Source of the DNA: Candidatus Aerophobetes bacterium Ae_b3b
GTDB taxonomy: Bacteria > Aerophobota > Aerophobia > Aerophobales > AE-B3A
Reading direction: 5' to 3'
Length of the DNA: 64,000 bases
Assembly: GCA_005223085.1 (NCBI GenBank)
Contig: NJBP01000001.1
Span: forward strand, 25,304-89,303
The position numbers and the translations under genes are program-made. Shown here one piece after another: positions 8,730 to 17,247 of the stretch. Every line of letters starts with the position of its first letter. Position 1 is the first letter of the stretch. Under the pieces are notes generated by a model, which worked only from the letters and a program-made list of their open reading frames with translations, did not search any database and was not told the origin of the DNA.

Positions 8730-8846
8730 GTAAATGCTCAGTAAACGCCGTGTCACATTGAATTTTCAGGGTAGCCGCACCCTTTAGGGTGCGCAGGCTC
8801 TGAGCCTTGCGACTACCAAAAATGACGGGGTTCACTGAATACTTAC
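8730..8846. mobile_element. IS66-type miniature inverted-repeat element (MITE)
   Basis: A 117-bp near-complete palindrome. The ends are GTAAATGCTCAGTAAAC (8730-8746) and, read on the other strand, GTAAGTATTCAGTGAAC (8846-8830), which match at 13 of 17 positions. It is flanked by the direct repeat AAGAATTA at 8722-8729 and 8847-8854. Terminal GTAA plus an 8-bp target duplication is the signature of the IS66 family. Inside are GGTAG/CTACC arms (8770-8774, 8813-8817) and a CGCACCC-TTTA-GGGTGCG hairpin (8776-8793). It has no coding capacity and starts 11 bases after the helicase stop. Confidence 0.75.
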
Positions 8847-8864
8847 AAGAATTAGTTTCGCCGA

Positions 8865-8900
8865 CAGCGACAGAGGGGAAAAGTCCCGAGATATTCTTGA
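8865..8900. repeat. End fragment of the hairpin repeat family
   Basis: Bases around 8865-8900 (ACAGCGAC, AGGGGAAAAGTCCC, CGAGATATTCTTGA) match the reverse complement of the left end of the repeat at 41289-41326 with a few differences. It lies between the MITE's right flank and a subtype A copy at 8918, so the gap between the helicase and rmuC is filled with repeat material. Confidence 0.6.
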
Positions 8901-8917
8901 AGTATAGAAATTTCTAC

Positions 8918-9053
8918 TAATTTCTCTGAATTGTTATCAAGTAAACCTCGGCAGGCGAGATATCAGAAAAAAGAGGGGAGCAGGCTCGACTTGCTCGAGC
9001 CGTCGAGGGGGGTCATTCCGAAGGAATCGGCGAAGCCCTATTTCCCCCCTCGA
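8918..9053. repeat. Intergenic hairpin repeat, subtype A, copy 1
   Basis: Bases 8918-9012 are almost identical to 45991-46085, with only a handful of differences over 95 bases. The unit contains GGCTCGA-loop-TCGAGCC, then TCGAGGGGGG (9003-9012) pairing with CCCCCCTCGA (9044-9053) across a 31-base loop that itself holds an ATTCCGAAGGAAT palindrome. No T-run follows, so it is not a typical intrinsic terminator. Both A copies end a short distance upstream of a gene start (rmuC, rplI). Confidence 0.75.
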
Positions 9054-9078
9054 GTATCTTGAATAAAGGGAGAGAAGA

Positions 9079-10173
9079 ATGGAGTGGGCTATAACATTCA
9101 TTTTTGTTTTGCTGGCAGTTTTGGGGGTACTTACTCTATGGAACATTACAAATACCAGGAAAACCAGAAAGGATGATCAGACACTTCTCATGATAAATCA
9201 GCAGTTAAACCAGGTCTCCAATCAGGTGACCAATCAGTTGAACACAGTTATGGCTCAGGTAAATGAGCGATTAAAGGAAAATGTGCAGATGCTCAGGGAT
9301 GCGAATGAGAATATCGGGGAAAAGCTTGATAAAACTGTTAGTACGGTTAATGCGGTACAGAATAGTCTAGGAAGATTGAGTGAGGCAAATAAGCGGATTT
9401 ACGAGGTAGGCAAGGATATATCTGGCCTCCAGGAGCTTTTACGCGCGCCAACCTTTAGGGGAGAGATGGGAGAGTTTTTATTGGGTGATCTCTTGGGACA
9501 AATTCTTCCTCGAGAACATTTCACTCTTCAGTATCAATTTAAAAGTGGGGAGGTGGTAGACGCAGTTATCCATCTTGGTTCTTATTTGGTTCCGGTGGAC
9601 TCCAAGTTTCCCTTAGAGAATTTTAAAAAGATGGTTGAAAGCAGTGAGGAAAAAGAAAGAAGGGTAAATCGAAAAAAGTTTGTATCTGATGTTAAGAGGA
9701 GAATCGATGATATTGCAGAAAAATATATTGTTCCGGATGAGGGTACATTTGAATTTGCTCTGATGTACATTCCAGCTGAGAACGTTTATTACGAGACCAT
9801 AATCAAGGACGAATCTGGGAGTGAAAAGATGAGTGTTTGTACTTACGCCCTTTCTAAAAAAGTTATTCCTACCTCACCCAATAGTTTCTACGCTTACTTA
9901 ATGGCAATATTACTGGGTCTAAGGGGTTTAAAGATCGAAAAGAATGTGCGAGAGATAATTGCCAATCTAGGGCGACTCCATGGTGATTTGGGAAAATTCC
10001 AGAATGATTTTGAGATCGTGGGTAAACACATCTACAGTACTAAAAATAAATATGAGGAGGCTGAGAGAAAGTTAGGAAGACTCAGCGACAAACTGTTAAG
10101 CGTTGGAGAAGTAAAATCTTCCGATGAACTAGAAGAAAGTAGTGACTCAAATACTCACCCGGTAAAGGAGTAA
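9079..10173 (+). CDS. rmuC: DNA recombination protein RmuC family
   Basis: A 364-residue protein: an N-terminal membrane helix (residues 4-23), a long coiled coil (about 30-115, with NQVSNQVTNQLN repeats), then the RmuC nuclease-like domain. That domain has the family segments RGEMGEFLLGDLL, VVDAVIHLG and PVDSKFPLENF, the last containing the conserved Asp and Lys of the PD-(D/E)XK-like core. RmuC limits inversions at short inverted repeats. The ATG is preceded by GGGAGA. Its place next to a repeat-filled gap is suggestive but may be chance. Confidence 0.92.
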   Translation: MEWAITFIFVLLAVLGVLTLWNITNTRKTRKDDQTLLMINQQLNQVSNQVTNQLNTVMAQVNERLKENVQMLRDANENIGEKLDKTVSTVNAVQNSLGRLSEANKRIYEVGKDISGLQELLRAPTFRGEMGEFLLGDLLGQILPREHFTLQYQFKSGEVVDAVIHLGSYLVPVDSKFPLENFKKMVESSEEKERRVNRKKFVSDVKRRIDDIAEKYIVPDEGTFEFALMYIPAENVYYETIIKDESGSEKMSVCTYALSKKVIPTSPNSFYAYLMAILLGLRGLKIEKNVREIIANLGRLHGDLGKFQNDFEIVGKHIYSTKNKYEEAERKLGRLSDKLLSVGEVKSSDELEESSDSNTHPVKE

Positions 10174-10196
10174 TTTACTTGTTTTAGAGAAAGGAT

Positions 10197-10904
10197 ATGA
10201 ATATGTCGGCAAGGGATAGATTAATTGTGGCCCTGGATGTGGATACCCAAAAAGAGGCCGAGGTTTTAGTAGAAAAGTTAAGCGAGTTCGTGGGGGTGTT
10301 TAAAGTAGGGCCTCGCTTATTTACTCGCTGCGGCCCAAAAATTATAGATCTTGTTAAGGAAAAGAATAGCAGGGTTTTTTATGATGCTAAATTTTATGAT
10401 ATTCCCTCTGTGGTAAAGAAAGCTGCTCAAGCTTCGGCCGAGATGGGAGTAGATTTGCTCACTCTCCATACCCTGGGAGGTTCCGAGATGATGGAGGCCG
10501 CAGTAGAAGGGATAAGAAGCGAAAACAGTCAAGTTGACGTACTGGGGGTTACTCTTCTTACTTCCTTAAGTTCCCGAATTTTGAAAGAGGAGCTGGGAAT
10601 CGAGAGGAACTTAACCGAAGAGATTATTCACTTGGCTGGTCTTGCCAGGAAGGCTGGGTTAAACGGAGTGATTACCTCCGCCTGGGAACTTGAGGAACTC
10701 AGGAGGAATTTTGGGTCAGATTTTATTCTGGTAGTTCCTGGGATAAGGCCACTGAGAAGCGGAAAGAATGAACAGAGAAGAGTTTCCACTCCTAAAGAAG
10801 CTATAGAAAAAGGAGCTGATTTTCTGGTGGTGGGACGTCCGATCTTGAACTCCCATGATCCAGTGGAGATAACCAAAAGGATTCTAAGAGAGATGAACCA
10901 CTAG
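10197..10904 (+). CDS. pyrF: Orotidine 5'-phosphate decarboxylase
   Basis: A 235-residue TIM-barrel enzyme that makes UMP from orotidylate. Visible are LIVALDVDTQKEA at strand 1, the catalytic D-x-K-x-x-D motif in YDAKFYDIPSVV, LTLHTLGG, and the phosphate loop PGIRP. The size is normal for the bacterial family. It follows rmuC by 23 bases and uses an ATG after AAAGGAT; a second in-frame ATG two codons later is also possible. Other pyrimidine genes are absent nearby except pyrH at 31581. Confidence 0.95.
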   Translation: MNMSARDRLIVALDVDTQKEAEVLVEKLSEFVGVFKVGPRLFTRCGPKIIDLVKEKNSRVFYDAKFYDIPSVVKKAAQASAEMGVDLLTLHTLGGSEMMEAAVEGIRSENSQVDVLGVTLLTSLSSRILKEELGIERNLTEEIIHLAGLARKAGLNGVITSAWELEELRRNFGSDFILVVPGIRPLRSGKNEQRRVSTPKEAIEKGADFLVVGRPILNSHDPVEITKRILREMNH

Positions 10905-10948
10905 CCAATGAGATAGTTGTATGTCATGAAATAAATTAGGGGGTAGGA

Positions 10949-12556
10949 TTGGAGGTACTGACAATAATTTTTGGCATAGCAGGGGGATTAGCTTTATTTC
11001 TTTATGGTATACATGTGCTTAGCGAAGGTTTACAAAGAGCCGCTGGTGGAAAGTTAAAGTTAATATTGGAAAAACTAACAAATAAACCAATAAAAGCAGT
11101 AGCAACAGGAGCACTCATAACAGCAGTCATCCAGAGTAGTAGTATCACGACTATTACACTAATTGGACTAATAAATGCTGGTTTAGTGAACTTAATGCAA
11201 GCTGCTGGAGTAATAATGGGAGCTAACATAGGAACAACGATTACCGCTCAGTTAGTTGCTTTTCATATTGGAAGATATGCTTTGCCCATAATTGCCATTG
11301 GTACATTGATATTTTTTACAGCTAGAAAGAAAAAATATCATTGTTTAAGTCAGATATTACTTGGCTTTGGTATATTATTCTTAGGTATGAATTTAATGGG
11401 AGAGGGAGCTGAGCCGTTAAGCAGTTCTGCTTTTTTCTTAGATATGATGGAGAAATTTAGTAAAGTACCTGTACTTGGCGTTGCTGCTGGAGCTATTTTT
11501 ACTGGACTTATTCAGAGTAGCAGTGCAACAACTGGTTTAGTAATAGCTATGGGTATGAAAGGTTTACTTAGCTTAAAAGCAGCTATAGCCATTATAATAG
11601 GTGCAAATATAGGTACTTGTGTCACAGCTTTAATAGCCTCTATTGGCACTTCTATTTCTGCTAAAAGGGCTGCCATAGTACATACTAGCTTTAACGTAAG
11701 TGGAGCTTTAATATTTATTCCAATTATATCTCTTTTCTCTTATCTTGTTTCTTTTACTGCTACAGACTTACCGAGGCAAATTGCAAATGCTCATACTTTG
11801 TTTAATATTATGACTACCTTAATTATGTTTCCGCTAATGTTCATTCTTGTTTTTATAGCTAAAAAGGTAGTTCCTGGAAAAGATTTTTTGATAGATAGAG
11901 GTGTAAAATTTTTAGATGAAAGAATTTTGAGAACGCCTTCTATTGCTTTATCTCAAGCTGATAAAGAAACATTAAGAATGGCTGATATGACTAATGAGAT
12001 GCTGAATAAAAGTGTTGATGCTTTTATGAAAAATGATAAGGATTTAATAAGAGTTGTAATTAAACAAGAAGAGGCTGTTGATGAGTTATATGAAAATATT
12101 GATAGATATTTAGCTAAAATACCCGAAAGGAAACTAAGTAGAAAAGATTACGAAAGACTAGCGATCTTAAAACATAGCATAAATGATATTGAAAGAGTTG
12201 GAGATCATCTTAATAATGTTGTTGAATTGGCTGAGCGCAAAATGAAATCAAAATTGGTTTTCTCTGAAGCAGCCAATAGAGAAATGAGCATAATGTTTGA
12301 TGAGGTTAAGAGAGTTTACAAAAATGCTATAAAAGCATTAAAGGAAAACGATGAAAGAAGTGCTAAGATAACTTTAAAGTTAGAGGATGATATAGATGAG
12401 AAAGAGAAAGAATTTGAAGCTAATCATATAAGAAGATTAGAAAAAGGTATATGTCACCCAGCTTCTGGGATTATTTTTGTAGACACTTTACGTAACTTAG
12501 AGAGGATTAGTGATCATTCTAGAAATATTGCTAATTCTGTTGTAGTTGGTTTTTAA
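10949..12556 (+). CDS. Na/Pi cotransporter family protein with PhoU-like C-terminal domain
   Basis: A 535-residue inner-membrane protein. The membrane half (about 1-310) has two inverted repeats, each with the substrate-site motif QSSS (AVIQSSSITT and GLIQSSSATT), as in NptA/YjbB-type sodium-phosphate transporters. The C-terminal 190 residues are a PhoU-like helical domain (NDIERVGDHLNNVVELA). It starts with TTG after a GGGGGTAGGA site. Base use is unlike its neighbours: two 60-base lines I counted are 25-30% GC, against about 35-48% in two lines from mnmA and the helicase gene, which suggests later acquisition. Confidence 0.9.
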   Translation: MEVLTIIFGIAGGLALFLYGIHVLSEGLQRAAGGKLKLILEKLTNKPIKAVATGALITAVIQSSSITTITLIGLINAGLVNLMQAAGVIMGANIGTTITAQLVAFHIGRYALPIIAIGTLIFFTARKKKYHCLSQILLGFGILFLGMNLMGEGAEPLSSSAFFLDMMEKFSKVPVLGVAAGAIFTGLIQSSSATTGLVIAMGMKGLLSLKAAIAIIIGANIGTCVTALIASIGTSISAKRAAIVHTSFNVSGALIFIPIISLFSYLVSFTATDLPRQIANAHTLFNIMTTLIMFPLMFILVFIAKKVVPGKDFLIDRGVKFLDERILRTPSIALSQADKETLRMADMTNEMLNKSVDAFMKNDKDLIRVVIKQEEAVDELYENIDRYLAKIPERKLSRKDYERLAILKHSINDIERVGDHLNNVVELAERKMKSKLVFSEAANREMSIMFDEVKRVYKNAIKALKENDERSAKITLKLEDDIDEKEKEFEANHIRRLEKGICHPASGIIFVDTLRNLERISDHSRNIANSVVVGF

Positions 12557-12605
12557 AAATTGGATTGCACCCCTGTGATTGAACAGATTATGATCTGAGA
12601 GACAC

Positions 12606-12633
12606 TTGACAAATAGAAAAAATATGTTATAAT
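12606..12633 (+). promoter_or_regulatory. Consensus sigma-70 promoter of the ROK regulator gene
   Basis: TTGACA (12606-12611) and TATAAT (12628-12633) are separated by 16 bases; both hexamers match the consensus fully. Transcription would begin near 12640, about 70 bases before the regulator. The first AATTAGTAA repeat starts inside the -10 box, which would allow autoregulation. Confidence 0.8.
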
Positions 12634-12677
12634 TAGTAAACAGAAGACACTAAATTAGTAAGAAGAGTTAATTATGA
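12631..12677. promoter_or_regulatory. Candidate operator repeats (AATTAGTAA)
   Basis: AATTAGTAA occurs at 12631-12639, overlapping the -10 box, and again at 12653-12661. The second copy extends as AATTAGTAAGAAGAGTTAAT, and nearly the same 20 bases recur at 14074-14093, downstream of the regulator and before the ABC transporter. The repeats suggest binding sites for the ROK repressor encoded between them. Confidence 0.45.
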
Positions 12678-12708
12678 CACCGGGACTGACGGTGAAAGGG
12701 TAAAAGCT

Positions 12709-13971
12709 TTGGACAAAAGAGCTACGAAAGGAACCAACATTGGAATCCTGAAGAAACAAAATCAGTCTTTGATTCTTTCCGTTATTAAAGAACAGGGACC
12801 TATTTCCCGAGTAGCCATTGCCAAAAAAACTGAACTAACCAAGTCAGCAATTTCCAAAGTTGTGGGAAATCTAATCAAAGTAGGGCTGGTAGAAGAAGTG
12901 GGAACAGACAATACCTCTGTAGGACGAAAGCCTATAATGCTAAAGCTAACCACCGACAATTACTTTGTAATAGGTGTGGGGATAAGAAGAACAGAAGTTT
13001 CTGCAGGGATAGCTAACCTTCAAGGAAATATAATTACAAAAAAAAAGACGTCTTTAAGAAGAGAAGATAACCAGAAGATTATTCTAAAGAAAGTAATTGA
13101 CTTAATCTACAGGACAGTTAAAGATTCGGGCCTGGGGATGGAAAAAGTCATAGGTATAGGGATTGGAAGCCCTGGCCCTCTATATGCTCATTCCGGAGTT
13201 GTTCTCTCCCCGCCAAATTTTCCTGGATGGCATAATGTTCCTTTGAAAAAACTTATCGAAGAAGAATTTAAAATCCCCGCCTTCATCGATAATGACGCTA
13301 ATGTGGCTGCTTTAGGAGAGAAGTGGTTTGGCAACGCACAGGGAATAGATAACTTTATCTATATCCTTCTCGATAAGGGTGTGGGAGCAGGGATAGTCAT
13401 TAATGGGGAGGTATATAGAGGGATAGACGGGATAGCCGGAGAATTTGGTCATACTTCAATTTCATTAGACGGAAAAAGGTGTGAGTGTGGAAATTATGGT
13501 TGTCTGGAAAACTTTATCAGTTATTCAGCCATAATTTCAAAAACAAGGAAGTTAATATTCTCTGGCAGGAGAACGATGCTAACCAAAATAGTTAGAGGAA
13601 AACTGGGGGATATAAAGATTGAGAGACTTATAGAAGCTGCTGAAAAGGAAGATGAGCTGGCTTTGGAACTATTAGGAGAAACGGCAAGATATTTGGGCAT
13701 CGGTGTAACTAATCTAGTGAATTTGTTTAACACTAAAACCATCGTCGTCGGCGGGCAATTTGCTCAAGCGGGAGAGGTGCTCCTCGAAGGTATAAGGAAA
13801 ATAGTTAAAAAAAGGGCCTATCCTGCCGCAGCAAGGAATTTAGAGATCATGACCAGTCGTTTGGGAGAGAAGGTCTATGTAGTTGGGGCGATTGCTCTAG
13901 CGCTTTCTTTCATCTTCAAAAATCTAGAATTGATTAAAGAGAGTGAGAAAAGTTTTATGATGCAATCCTGA
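12709..13971 (+). CDS. ROK-family transcriptional regulator
   Basis: A 420-residue protein with an N-terminal winged helix (residues about 20-80: ISRVAIAKKTELTKSAISKVV) and a C-terminal sugar-kinase-like ROK domain. The ROK domain has the phosphate-loop segment GIGIGSPGPL, FIDNDANVAALGE, and the zinc motif CECGNYGCLE. Such proteins repress sugar uptake genes and release DNA when a sugar binds. It starts with TTG after GAAAGGG. The sugar-type ABC transporter begins about 630 bases downstream and is the obvious target. Confidence 0.9.
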   Translation: MDKRATKGTNIGILKKQNQSLILSVIKEQGPISRVAIAKKTELTKSAISKVVGNLIKVGLVEEVGTDNTSVGRKPIMLKLTTDNYFVIGVGIRRTEVSAGIANLQGNIITKKKTSLRREDNQKIILKKVIDLIYRTVKDSGLGMEKVIGIGIGSPGPLYAHSGVVLSPPNFPGWHNVPLKKLIEEEFKIPAFIDNDANVAALGEKWFGNAQGIDNFIYILLDKGVGAGIVINGEVYRGIDGIAGEFGHTSISLDGKRCECGNYGCLENFISYSAIISKTRKLIFSGRRTMLTKIVRGKLGDIKIERLIEAAEKEDELALELLGETARYLGIGVTNLVNLFNTKTIVVGGQFAQAGEVLLEGIRKIVKKRAYPAAARNLEIMTSRLGEKVYVVGAIALALSFIFKNLELIKESEKSFMMQS

Positions 13972-14597
13972 TGTTCTTTTCGGTTGATGATTGATATATG
14001 ACAATAACAAAAAAAATGGAAAACTCTGATAGTGGGGAGAGACAAATTTTAATTATAAACAAGGAGGACGCTGAATTAGTAAAAAGAGTTAATGATAGAT
14101 CTTGCTCAAGTTTGAGTAAGATCTCCTGAGAGAGACGGTTTCCCGCACTTGTAAAAATGAAGCGAATTTTTTTATACCTTTCAAAAGTGATTTTAGAACA
14201 ACTGGAGTATCCCGAGAGGCAAAATATTGAAAAAAGTCGTTCTCGATATGAACTCATAGTTGGAGAATCTACTAGGAAGATTCTAAAAAGAGAATTTTCT
14301 CTTCCCCAGAAATGAAAACTCAGTATAACTACACGCTCCAGTGTCTACTTCTGGATTAAGACCTGAAAGTTCCTTTGCAGTGAAGAGTTTGTTAGGACAC
14401 TCAGGGCAAAATGAGAAGTTATGAAAGGAGAAAGTTGAGAAGCTCGAGCATAACATTTCAAGCAAAAACAGTGCGAGATGAGAGGACTATTACAGAGAGT
14501 ACATATTAAAGATGGGAAGGAGGTGAGCTGAAAATACCGTGCAGTGGAGGCAAATTGTAATTTGTCTCTATATCACACAAAAAAAGGAGGTTTAGTA
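13972..14597 (+). promoter_or_regulatory. Regulatory gap between the ROK gene and the ABC transporter
   Basis: No convincing gene is seen in these 626 bases. They hold the third copy of the operator-like repeat (14074-14093), an imperfect palindrome at 14097-14124 with arms AGATCTTGCTCA and TGAGTAAGATCT (11 of 12 pairs, no T-run), and a stand-alone GGAGGTGA ribosome-site-like sequence at 14519-14526 that is not followed by a usable long frame. A clear promoter could not be identified. Confidence 0.4.
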
Positions 14598-15866
14598 ATG
14601 AAGGGAAGAAAAAAAATAATCTTGTTACTAGGATGCATGTTTATTTTCACGGTAAGTGGGTTTTCGATTGCCGGAGCACAACTTCCAAAAATCAGAGTGA
14701 TTATGATGAGTGGTAGCGAGTGCGATGGAATGCAGAAGGTAGCCGAAGCATATATCAAAGAGACCGGCAATCCAGTAGTAGTGGAGGGATTGGGAAGAGG
14801 TGAGTACCACGCTATTCTCCCTGTGCATCTCTTTTCCGCCAGTCCAGGATTTGATATCGCTTGGATTCAAAATACCTGGCTTGCGGAATATGCAGAAGCG
14901 GGAGTACTCGAGCCCTTAGATGAATTTGTTCAGGCCTCGGAGGGGTATAATATTGAGGATATATTCGGAGTAGGAAGATATAAAGGAAAAACATACGCGA
15001 TTCCAACAGATGTTAGTACTTTTTTTCTCTTTTACCGAAAAGACCTTATCAAAGAGCCCCCTCAAACTTGGAAGGAATTGCTTGAAGTTGCAAAAAAATT
15101 CAGCAAATCTCAAAATCCTCAATCACCCACAAAATATGGGATTACAGGAGATTATATTACAGGAGAAGTCCTACCTCAGACCTGGTGGAATATCATGTGG
15201 TCGATGCGGGGTGAGGTAATAGACAAAAGTGGTGAGGTTGTGGTTAACAAAAATGGGGCTTTAGAGGCCGGCAGATATTTTGAAAAATTGGCAAGAATGG
15301 AGTTGGTGCCGCCGAATCTAACTCAAGTGGGTTGGGACGATCATATTAATCATTTTGTAAATGGGGATGCGGCGATGATAGTTCCTGGCTGGAATGCAGC
15401 TTATACCGCACTTCCCGTAGCTGGTGGCTTTGGCAAATACATGAAAGCAACTTTAATACCTGGAGTAAAGCAAGAGGACGGATCTATTTTTAGGACGCCC
15501 TATGCTCATAGCTGGAACTTTGTCATTCCTGCGGCTTCGCGACATAAGAAAGCAGCTTGGGAATTCTTCAAATTTGCAACGAGCAAACAGGGGATGATAA
15601 TTTATGCTAAGACTGGTCTAGGGAATCCTCCCCGGGAGTCGGTCCTCATGAGTCCAGAAATGGCCGAAATGCGCCCCGATTTTCTTCTCATGGGAAGGAC
15701 GTTGCGGGACGCCGGATGGTTTCCTCCGGTGACATACTTTGGCAAGATATTCGACGCTCTGGATGTTGCGCTAGCTGAGATTGTTAATTTGATGAAGTCT
15801 CCTAAGGATGCCCTTGATAGAGCTGCGCGGCTAATATTGGAAGCTAAGAAAGCCGCAGAATACTAG
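14598..15866 (+). CDS. ABC transporter extracellular solute-binding protein (sugar type)
   Basis: A 422-residue binding protein. The ATG at 14598 is chosen because AGGAGG lies 7 bases before it and because it starts directly with a signal peptide (basic MKGRKK, hydrophobic core, cut near AGA); the frame is open 18 codons further upstream. The mature part resembles family 1 solute-binding proteins: a periplasmic DIAWIQNTWLAEYAEAG segment, YAIPTDVSTFFLFYRKDL, PQTWKELL, and AAWEFFKFATSKQG. It delivers a carbohydrate-like ligand to the two permeases downstream. The ligand is unknown. Confidence 0.88.
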   Translation: MKGRKKIILLLGCMFIFTVSGFSIAGAQLPKIRVIMMSGSECDGMQKVAEAYIKETGNPVVVEGLGRGEYHAILPVHLFSASPGFDIAWIQNTWLAEYAEAGVLEPLDEFVQASEGYNIEDIFGVGRYKGKTYAIPTDVSTFFLFYRKDLIKEPPQTWKELLEVAKKFSKSQNPQSPTKYGITGDYITGEVLPQTWWNIMWSMRGEVIDKSGEVVVNKNGALEAGRYFEKLARMELVPPNLTQVGWDDHINHFVNGDAAMIVPGWNAAYTALPVAGGFGKYMKATLIPGVKQEDGSIFRTPYAHSWNFVIPAASRHKKAAWEFFKFATSKQGMIIYAKTGLGNPPRESVLMSPEMAEMRPDFLLMGRTLRDAGWFPPVTYFGKIFDALDVALAEIVNLMKSPKDALDRAARLILEAKKAAEY

Positions 15867-16035
15867 TCTATTCTTTTGTAACAGTAAGAGACAACACCAC
15901 AGCCAAACACCTGAATGAGATTGACTAGAGGAAAGGAGCGGCATGATCTTTTCAAGGAGAAAAGAAACGTTGGGTGCAGGTAGCTGAAGATCGGCAAAAT
16001 AAATCTGGCCGAGGCGGGGTTACGCCGGAAGCAAA

Positions 16036-16080
16036 ATCCCGAGTTGGGGGTATTAAAAACCGTCACCCTCAACTCGGGAT
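16036..16080 (+). promoter_or_regulatory. Strong hairpin between binding-protein and permease genes
   Basis: ATCCCGAGTTGGGGGT (16036-16051) pairs with ACCCTCAACTCGGGAT (16065-16080) over 16 positions, one a G-U pair, around a 13-base loop. No T-run follows, so a complete intrinsic terminator is unlikely. The position matches hairpins elsewhere that protect the binding-protein message and lower permease expression. The second ABC operon has the same design at 61956-61983. Confidence 0.75.
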
Positions 16081-16128
16081 AACCTTATTTGATAAAAAGT
16101 TAATATTTTAGCAGCTTGAGGTACATGA

Positions 16129-17247
16129 TTGATTGGTAAGCCAAGTTTTCGACTTAAAAAGAACCTATCCACTTATAATTTATTTCAGGTCATATTTTTG
16201 ATATCAGCAGGACTTCCTGTTTTTCTGTTGATCAAAGGCTTAAGAAATGTGAATTTCTATTCCATACTAGTGTGGGGATTCTCCCTTTTTTTGTTACTCT
16301 ATTTATTTGTTCTCACTTTGTTCAAAGATAAATACCTAGCTTATACTTTGATTATCCCAGCCGTTTCGATACTCTTCCTTGTTTCGATTTATCCTTTTGT
16401 TTACTCTCTCAGGGCCAGTTTTTTTGCCGTGAGTGGCATAAATTTACGGAGGACTTGGCCATTTATAGGACTGAGAAATTATATCTCTTTATTTAGTGAT
16501 TCTCTTTTCTGGACTGTATTAATCCGGACAACCGAGTACTTAGCGCTCGCAGTAACAATTGAGCTCTTTGCCGGGTTAGCCATGGCGATTTTATTCAGTA
16601 AAGTCAGAAGGATATTCCTGAGTGTTTTCATTATTCCTATGATGATTGCTCCCATTGTTACCGGTTTATTATGGAAATCCATGTTTAATCTCGAAAATGG
16701 CTTTATAAATAAATTACTAGGATATGCGGGTTTTTCTGACGTGCCATGGTTAACCTATAAGGTGTTACCTATCTTCTCTTTCCTACCTCAACCTTATAAA
16801 CATTTAGCACAGAATTTGAATATGACCTATGGTTTTTTTTCGATTTTGATTCCGGATATTTGGCAGTGGACGCCGTTAGTAGCTTTATTTTTGCTAGCAG
16901 GGATTAAATCTTTGCCAGAAAAAGTATTCGAGTCTGCACAAATGGACGGAGCAGGAGCGTGGCAAACCTTCCGTTATATCACCATTCCTCTATTAAAACC
17001 TATAATTACAGTGACAATTCTGATACGAATGATCGATGTCTTGAAAGTTTATGAGCCCATTTGGGCTATGTTCCGTACAGGCATTGGAGTCCGGACTCTA
17101 AATATGCAACTAACCACCTATCTATTTCGCACTCACGATTTTGGCAAAGGATCAGCGCTATCGATTGTAGTACTTTTATTAGTTTCAATTATCATTACAG
17201 TTTTTCATAGAATTCTTTACAGGAGAAAGGAGACCTTCCATCGATAA
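16129..17247 (+). CDS. Sugar ABC transporter permease 1 (MalF/UgpA type)
   Basis: A 372-residue inner-membrane protein. Two to three extra hydrophobic helices (residues about 12-75) precede the usual six-helix permease core, an extension reminiscent of MalF. The EAA loop that touches the ATPase is visible as ESAQMDGAGAWQTFRYITIPLLKP. The start is TTG at 16129 with GAGGT just upstream; the ATG at 16125 runs into a stop after four codons. The stop codon lies inside the start region of the next permease gene. Confidence 0.88.
   Translation: MIGKPSFRLKKNLSTYNLFQVIFLISAGLPVFLLIKGLRNVNFYSILVWGFSLFLLLYLFVLTLFKDKYLAYTLIIPAVSILFLVSIYPFVYSLRASFFAVSGINLRRTWPFIGLRNYISLFSDSLFWTVLIRTTEYLALAVTIELFAGLAMAILFSKVRRIFLSVFIIPMMIAPIVTGLLWKSMFNLENGFINKLLGYAGFSDVPWLTYKVLPIFSFLPQPYKHLAQNLNMTYGFFSILIPDIWQWTPLVALFLLAGIKSLPEKVFESAQMDGAGAWQTFRYITIPLLKPIITVTILIRMIDVLKVYEPIWAMFRTGIGVRTLNMQLTTYLFRTHDFGKGSALSIVVLLLVSIIITVFHRILYRRKETFHR

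Noticed and set aside
9003-9053. Possible intrinsic terminator after the helicase gene
   Set aside because: The GC stem is strong but no T-run follows and the loop is long; the same unit recurs elsewhere, so it is listed as a repeat.
8870-9060. Possible CRISPR-like array in the repeat-rich gap
   Set aside because: The repeated pieces are not evenly spaced, occur singly in each gap, and no cas genes are near.
14283-14465. 60-codon minus-strand frame before the first binding-protein gene
   Set aside because: No ribosome site or recognisable sequence; CPECPNK suggests a zinc pair but is too short to support a call.
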